Positions 57,777-64,000 of a stretch of DNA of 64,000 bases are shown here, piece after piece. Under the pieces are notes generated by a model. It was not told the DNA's origin and made no database searches. It was given only the letters and a program-made list of their open reading frames with translations. Origin of the DNA: Litsea cubeba (lineage: Eukaryota; Streptophyta; Magnoliopsida; Laurales; Lauraceae); assembly GCA_012931725.1 (NCBI GenBank), contig CM022955.1:49423404-49487403 (forward strand). The letters are read 5' to 3'. Position numbers and translations under genes: made by a program. Each line of letters starts with the position of its first letter. Positions within the stretch are counted from its first letter, which is position 1.

Positions 57777-58157
57777 GGGAAATATTCAAGTGAGAACTAG
57801 TTCTCACCTATTATATGAGAACTTTTTTACGGGGCCCAACTAGCAACCCATCCAAACCTAGTACCTAATAGGAAATCCCCTGATAGTCACATATCTCAAG
57901 GATTGACACACATCCGAATGGATTGAACCGTTGGATCGAGGGTTGAATATTTTTTTGAATATGAAGCCATTAAACTTGTGGGCCACGGATGAAGGGGTTA
58001 GAGGCATGGGTTTGGGGTTAAACTTAATACTTAGGGTAGTCTCACATAGATCTTTCTATCCCCTTTAGTCTCATCCCCAAATGGGGCACACAATTGGGCC
58101 CTACAAAAAAAGTTCTCATATAATATGTGAGAACTAGTTCTCACCTGAATATTACCC
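57777..58157. mobile_element. Mutator-like MITE, 381 bp (second of the pair)
   Basis: Almost identical to the first (about five differences by eye). It starts right after the shared AACCCAATA. A 21-base piece of a MITE end (57358-57378) also precedes the first copy, so the array is part-end, spacer, MITE, spacer, MITE. Confidence 0.88.
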
Positions 58158-58281
58158 TTTGAAATAAAGACATGCAAAAACTGTAAAGCAAACATAAGAA
58201 TATCCAAAATAAAAATAAAGTGATAAATAAAATTATAAATTGTATAAAAGTAAGCTATCACAATTTCATTTGATCTCAAAC

Positions 58282-58485
58282 AAACATTGTTATTTTTTAG
58301 CACTTGAATACAAATCACAAGAACTAAAAGAAGAGAATCAGCGATCTGCAAAGGGAGTTGAGCAGACGGATCTCGGATCTGGTGTTCATGAGCCGGCACA
58401 TTTATTCTTGCCCAAAAGTTCAAGGATTGAAAACGTCTTAGCTCCCTATCGATCAGTTGAAGCAAAGAATCCAACTCAAAGATGA
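58282..58485 (+). pseudogene. Captured-exon candidate in Helitron C
   Basis: A good acceptor (TTGTTATTTTTTAG before about 58,300) precedes a frame reading ALEYKSQELKEENQRSAKG and continuing to TGA at 58485. The composition is coiled-coil-like at the start. It runs opposite to the Helitron. Family not recognised. Confidence 0.35.
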
Positions 58486-58616
58486 GCGAAAGATCATTGA
58501 CTGGGAATTCGAGAGGAATTATAAGTTTGAGGGCAATGGATATTCAAGTGGTTGAATTTAATTTAAATAATTAATGATTGATGCAAGGATATGCTGAACG
58601 GATGGATGAATTGGAA

Positions 58617-58975
58617 TTTGTTGGTCATTATTTATTATTTTTTTATTCCCCACCCTTACATGACCCCACACGACCCCACACACATAATCGATAATGAAAA
58701 CATAAGATCTTTAGAAAAATTAATTCACTACTTAAAAACTATTTAAATTCAAATTCAAATTCAGGATGTTAATGCCCAGTTTTTCAATTTATTGGATCCA
58801 ATTTTGTTTTATATCCATACATGGGACCATGTCGGATTTCACAGATGGGTGGGCCCCACTGATTTATTTAGTTATTTTTTCAGTTTCATTGGTCATTATT
58901 TCTTGTTTTTTTATTCCCCACCCTTACATGACCCCACACGACCCCTCACACATAATCGATGACATAAGATGTAGT
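58617..58975. repeat. Two-copy direct repeat
   Basis: TTGGTCATTATTT, then ATTCCCCACCCTTACATGAC and CCCACACGACCCC, occurs at about 58,617 and 58,889. Confidence 0.8.
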
Positions 58976-61010
58976 GCAGGGAAAGGAGAAAAAGACAGGG
59001 AGAGAAGAAAGAAAGAGAGGGGGAGTTGTTGTGGCTGTGCGTGGGTTTAGGTGTAGGGAGAAGAAGAAGGAGGGAGAAGAGAAAGAAAGGAAAAACTAAC
59101 AATCAACTCAGATTGGTGTGTGTGTGAAGGTGGGTGTAGTGTGCTGGGGAGGAGTGAAGGAAGGTGCTGGTTGTTTAAAGGCTGGTCGATTGGACTTTGG
59201 CGGTAAGAGTTGAAGTGGGTTCGTGTATGATGCAGTAAAGAAAGTGAAATGAAAGAGAGATGGCTGTAATGAAAAGGTTGAATGGTAGAGGTTTGGTTTG
59301 CACAGGTGGCTAGGTTGAGTATGTGGTGGTTGTTAATGTAGGCAGGCAGTGAGGTTGCTGTTTGGTTATGGGAATAAGATGTGAAGAAGATAATGATGCA
59401 GATATGAAGGGAGGTTATGTGTTTGGAAGGTGGGTCGTGGGAAGATATGCAATGGCAGTGAAGTTAGATGGGTGAGAAATAGCAGAGACGAATGAAGTAA
59501 AACATGGAACTTGAAACAAAAATTGAAACTGAGAAGGTGAGAAGAGAACCTGAGATATAGCAAAGTGCAGTGACATGAAGGTGTGCAGTGAAGAAGGAGG
59601 AGGAGGGAGAGAAAAAAGAGAAAGAAAGAGGATGATGAGTGCAACGGCTGGGGAAGATGGGCGTGCAGGTTATGTGCGCGTGAGGGAGGTGGGTCAGTTC
59701 GGTTGTGGCTTGATGGTGAGACCGAGAGAAGGGCTGCCGCGTGAGGGAGATGGGTCCGCGCGAGGATGGGTCGAGGCGTGGGTGATGAGATGGAAAGAGG
59801 GAGATGGAGATGGTGGAATGGGTCTGGGTTGTTGCGCAGGGACGTGGGCTGAGATGAAGGAGGGAGAAGGGTTTATCCACAGATGAGATTGGAGAGATTT
59901 TAGGGAGAATGCATCCTTTCAAGTTGTGTACAGTACTTGGAGGCCCATGGATTACGTATGGTGGAGCTCCTTTGCAGCCGAGGATAAGGGAGATGTTTTT
60001 ATTGACCTTCTCTTGGAGGTAGACTGAGATGGAAAGAGAAATGCCATACCTAGACCATCTTCTGATGTGTTGACAGCTTGATATAGCCTTCTCATGTTTA
60101 CGCGATTGTAAGTGAAGGTAACATTGTAAAGATTTCCTTCATGATGAAGGTGGCGGAATTCCTTTGCAAAATGTAGAAACACTTCTTCAGCCTCTAATCG
60201 ATGAATGTATCCCTGTACAAGCCATCTCAAAACGTAAGACTTAACAGAAAAGGTTGTCAGTTTTTTCCATTGAAATACTTATCCAAAAATAAATAAAAAA
60301 AGGTGGGTGTAGTGTGCAGGGGAGGAGAAGAAAAGGAAAAAAGGAAGAAAGAGAATGGAAGATGATGGATGGGGCGCATGGGCTGTGAAGGTGTGTTGGT
60401 GAGTGTGGTGCGTAGGGGAGGAGACGAAAATGAAAAAAGAGAAGAAAGAGAAAGGAAGATGATGGATGGGCGCAGGGGATGTGGCAGGTGGGTGCTGTGG
60501 CTGTGCGTGGGTTTAGGTGTAAGGAGAAGGAGGGAGAAGAGAAAGAAAGGAAAAAAAGAAGAAAAGGAAGCATCTGGAAGGTCTGCCCACTCAGACACGG
60601 ACAAATCTCTCTCTTCCTTACAGGTAACCAGTTCTGTGAATGAGGATGGATCTCTAGAGATGAGATGGTGGATTTGAACTTGAGGATGTAGTTATGTTTG
60701 ATAAAGATGCACAAGCATGTTTGGGTAAGTTCGGTTGTGGCTTGATGGTGAGACCGAGAGAAGGGCTGCTGCATGAGGGAGATGGGTCCGCGAGAGGCTG
60801 GGTCGAGGCGTGGGTGATGAGATGGAAAGAGGGAGATGTAGATGGTGGAATGGGTATAGGGACGTGGGCTGAGATGAAGGAGGGAGAAGAAGGGAACTGT
60901 GACGATGAAAGGGAGAGGATGATGATGGTGGTGGAGTGATTTTAGGGAGAGAGATTGGGTTTTATTGCATTGCATAGATCGTGTAGAGGAAGAGATGAGA
61001 ATGAGAGATT
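58970..61010. repeat. Purine-rich region of Helitron C with a 1-kb internal duplication
   Basis: Blocks shared with Helitron B recur. TCGGTTGTGGCTTGATGGTG at 59,698 and 60,729, about 1.03 kb apart, begins a segment of about 125 bp repeated nearly unchanged. Long minus-strand Ser/Pro/Phe frames are compositional. Confidence 0.8.
59952..60230 (-). pseudogene. Captured-exon candidate in Helitron C, minus strand
   Basis: The minus-strand frame reads MRWLVQGYIHRLEAEEVFLH, LHHEGNLYNVTFTYNRVNMR and RLYQAVNTSEDGLG, and reaches a GT donor (CTAG|GTATGG, near 60,050). Balanced amino-acid composition, unlike the purine-rich sequence on both sides, argues for a real exon taken from a host gene. I cannot name the gene. 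Confidence 0.45.
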
Positions 61011-62404
61011 TTAGGGATTGGATAGGGATAGGAAGGGCAATTTTTGGAACGTGGGAGCGCAAAAAGCACGAGGGTGCGCCACTTGTTCTCCTCCCGGGAA
61101 GCCTCCCACGCCACGCTCCCCCACGAAAAAACCTGCTACTTTAATATATATAATAGCGCTTCAGGGCCCACGCACAACGCGGGCATTGTTTAAAGAGTTG
61201 TTAAAATTTTAAGTAATAATATTCATTTCATTTAAATGAAATGTAAATGACTATTAACATATGATTCATTACACAATCATAGTTAAAATAAATAATTTAA
61301 AAGCAATTATTTTAATGATTAAATAACCAAAATGAACATTATTTTGTAGTTGGGTAATGGAAAAGGTGTAGGATATTTATGAAGAATGAAACATTTAAAA
61401 GTATTATGGTATTAAAACACGAATTCACCTGCTACTTTAAAATATATAATTGATGCCTGATTGTGGACGTTCTACCATAGGGCCTACAATGCAAATCATC
61501 TTTATTATTATTTTGCCATTAATTAGCACATCTCTACATATCATGCTGTTATTTGTTGACCCGAGCTAAGCATTGGCTTGTGATGCTAGGAGGACTACAA
61601 TTTTTGCAGACTGTAACTTATTCATAAATTAAATTGCAGTGGTGGGAGATTAATAATTAGTGATAATGAATATGCCAAGAATTCATCATAGAGTGGGGCA
61701 TCTTCATTCTATTCCAATAGAATATTGTTGTTTCCAACAACAGTACATATCATGATTTTTCCAAAATAAAAGAACAGTACATACAAAAATCACAAAAAAT
61801 GATAATAAAAAAATCTAAGAGGACTACAATTTTTGCAAACTATAACTTATTCATAAATTTAAACTTAATATTTGTTTATAATATGATAATAAAAACACAT
61901 ATATAATAAATAGTGATAAAAGTCCCTGTTATATAGTATTTAAAATTGTTGGATTGGTTTGATCCATCCCTCACATTTTTAGAAACATGGTATCTCTCAA
62001 TGATCTGAAATAAAAAAATACATTAACAATTAAATCGAGAATAAAATAGATATGATCAAAATATGTACCGGAATGCAGAAGAATCTTGCGTTGGATCTCT
62101 AGAGAGTTTTTGACCTACAAACAGAAAGAAAAATGTGAGGATAAAAATATAAAGAGTGGCGATGACAAAAAAAAATAAAATAAAATTGAATATATGTATT
62201 AGAAGATGCATCTACCATATACCGTAATTTAGCATATATCCACACATTCATATAAATCATATAAATAGGAAGTAATTGTTGGTCAAATGCATATGGGAGG
62301 TATGAATCTTTTTTATAATGGTAAATATTTAATAAAAATCTTATATATAAATCTAAATCAATCATCAAAAGCAAATCATCAAATCATGTTGGAGTCAAAC
62401 TTAC

Positions 62405-62506
62405 CGTGTTCTTTATGGTATCAATGGCGACGATGCTAGAGCTGTCTATGCTATGTGACATATCATGGGATGAAGTAGGAGAGGAGGCTGATGTTGACGC
62501 TCCATC
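62405..62506 (-). CDS. Helitron-borne exon, copy in Helitron D
   Basis: 102 bp, acceptor TTGCAG and donor GTAAG on the minus strand. It is open and reads GASTSASSPTSSHDMSHSID then SSSIVAIDTIKNT. Differs from the copy in Helitron A at about a dozen bases, with splice sites and frame kept. Function not recognised. Confidence 0.5.
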
Positions 62507-62979
62507 CTGCAATGGAATAACTAAAATTTCTACTTCCATATACCATGCATGAATGTTATATGAACCTTATAAGAATGAAAAAGATATAGCAAAATGGTGA
62601 GCAGAAATAAGAAATAAAATTATTTCGAATAAAATATTTTAAAGATTTAGTAAATAGAATTAGTATATAAAAAAGAATATTAAAGAATTACGATATGAAG
62701 AGAAAAAATGTATTAAAATAAAACAGGAACAATGTTTATAAGTCTCCATCATTCAATTCATGATATTTCTTCTGTCCATCAACTCATTCGATTCGTGTAG
62801 TTGTTTCACCATATCCAGTTATATCATTTATGTCACTGGTAATGGATGAAGAACCTTTTAGGGCCCACCTATACCTTGTATATGGAAACAAAACTCATGC
62901 AAAACAAAAGGGAGTAATATGTGGTCGTCACAAATTTAAAATGGGAAAATAAAGGAAGATAGAAAAAGAAAATTTACAT

Positions 62980-64000
62980 CAATATTTAAATATTTACCAT
63001 GTAAATAAAATGTAAAATGTCAAATATCAAAACATTAACTAATGGATCTTAATGGTTTTGGAAAAAGTATTAGAAATAAATTAAGTCCAGAATATATAAA
63101 TATATTATTTAACCTTTTAAAATGATCCATATCAAGATCTATTAAAAAAGAAAAAAAGTTTGCAATGAATGTAATTCTGCGTGGCATATGTGTGATCCAA
63201 ACCATTCATGTTCATATGAGTTTATAAAAAAAAAAAAACCATTCAATTCATACTGTGATGATGGACCACCAAAAAATGATGCTTCCAAATCACCTTACAA
63301 CTGCAAGTGGGGACCGAGGGGATGGGACGCTGGGACAGCAATGGTTGACCTCTTGTTTTTTGGAGATGATCCACCCGTAGACTTTCATTATAATATTAAT
63401 AAAAAAAATCAGATCATTTCCTCTTGAATCCATTTGCATATATAATATTAATTTTCACATACAATGCATGACTATTAGTGTTGACGTGAAAAACCTGGTC
63501 CCCAATTATTCAGGTTAGAAAGTGTCTAGAAATCTGATTTGAGGGGTCAGGACGTTGTTAAAAAAAGAATCAGTCAAAAAACCAAAGATATCCATTCTAC
63601 TTAAGTGGTATGTCATCACAGAGTGCAAAAGATATGCATTATGGACTGACGATTGTCCAGGTTCAGCAGCAATATACAAAAGTAAAAAAAAAACAACGCC
63701 CAAATTGAAACTAATGGAAATTTCAATATGAAATATCAGCCACGCATTACAGAGAAAGAAAGACCAAGACCAAAATCAAGATGGTTTTGGAGATACAAAG
63801 AGCGATAGCATAGAAGGGAACTTACGCCAAATATGATCAATCTTGATCTGAGAATGAAGACGGGGAGGATAGAAGAACGTGTGAGAAATTTTGGTGAGAT
63901 TCCAGTTGAGAAGACTGTGTGAGAGAAATGAAGGCAGCAGTATTTGGAGATCCTATTATGTAGAAAAATCATGCAGCATTAGTTGGAGATTCTATTATGT
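62980..64000. other. Right end of the window, no supported gene
   Basis: AT-rich. The open frames at 63,188-63,427 and on the minus strand at 63,515-63,972 show no family feature. Possibly still Helitron D. Confidence 0.4.

Larger units (their letters stand above)
56545..61152 (-). mobile_element. Helitron C, minus strand, about 4.6 kb
   Basis: Minus-strand 3' end: hairpin GGCCCGCG-TTGGG-CGTGGGCC, then CCGAAGCG and CTAG at 56548-56545. The 5' side (top about 61,060-61,152) reads, on the minus strand, TATATATTAAAGTAGCAGG then CGTGGGGGAGCGTGGCG. It abuts Helitron D. It holds tandem repeats, a MITE pair, two captured-exon candidates and purine-rich DNA, but no Rep/helicase. Confidence 0.8.
61153..64000 (-). 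mobile_element. Helitron D, minus strand, runs off the window
   Basis: The minus-strand 3' end is GCCCGCG-TTGTG-CGTGGGC, then CTGAAGCG and CTAT (CTAG changed) at about 61,156-61,153. The interior matches Helitron A around the shared exon and Helitron B near 62,900-62,980. No 5' end is seen before 64,000, so the right part is of uncertain membership. Confidence 0.65.

Noticed and set aside
60241..61062. Minus-strand frame of about 273 codons
   Set aside because: Mostly Ser/Pro/Phe/His runs from purine-rich repeats; no domain is recognised.
63188..63427. Small open frame with Cys residues (79 codons)
   Set aside because: No signal peptide or cysteine pattern of a known family, and it lies in degenerate AT-rich DNA.

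Overview
This is about 64 kb of nuclear DNA from a flowering plant. It is AT-rich and made almost entirely of transposable elements. The plant signatures are a Mutator-like element (MULE) carrying a plant mobile domain (PMD) and a ULP1 protease, Tnt1-type Copia and Tekay-type Gypsy LTRs, hAT, Tourist and Mutator MITEs, a tRNA-derived SINE, and non-autonomous Helitrons. I cannot name the species. I see no intact host gene. Every long reading frame is either transposon-derived and broken, or low-complexity.

Layout. 1-2.2 kb: unrecognised sequence holding a 0.9-kb solo LTR with a perfect 5-bp target duplication. 2,189-16,197: one very large MULE with a perfect 9-bp duplication (TTATAAAAT). It holds a Tekay-like solo LTR (3,015-5,865), a host-like exon (6,245-6,571, minus), a spliced PMD-ULP1 gene (8,023-11,340, plus) and a convergent MuDR-type transposase gene (15,226-12,732, minus). 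The 12-bp palindrome GTCGATATCGAC recurs near both termini and in a 65-bp tandem array between the two gene ends. 16.2-23 kb: MITEs, a long inverted-repeat element, a hAT MITE, a minus-strand solo LTR, and a Tourist-like element filled with an ~80-bp minisatellite.

23.3-30.7 kb: a dead LINE split by three insertions: an unresolved 1.8-kb segment, a hAT with an 8-bp duplication, and a Helitron filled with about 15 copies of a ~150-bp repeat. 31,517-37,283: a complete but inactivated Tnt1-type Copia element with a CCCTG target duplication. 37.3-45.5 kb: degenerate repeats, hAT and Mutator MITEs, an LTR of Gypsy type, and the 3' end of a second Copia on the minus strand.

45.57-64 kb: Helitron territory. 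A plus-strand Helitron-like segment carries a hAT and a SINE. It is followed by a head-to-tail run of four minus-strand Helitrons, with 3' termini at 49,531, 52,258, 56,545 and about 61,153. Two of them contain kilobases of purine-rich DNA, and one carries a tandem pair of near-identical MITEs that share a 9-bp spacer.

How the parts relate: the MULE looks like a two-gene convergent transposon of MuDR layout that has decayed. The transposase has a premature TGA where the family normally has Trp. The PMD gene has a frameshift, an in-frame stop and a probable lost splice acceptor. Nesting gives relative ages: the LINE is older than its hAT and Helitron, and the MULE is older than its solo LTR. 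Exon limits, element limits and duplications were read by eye.
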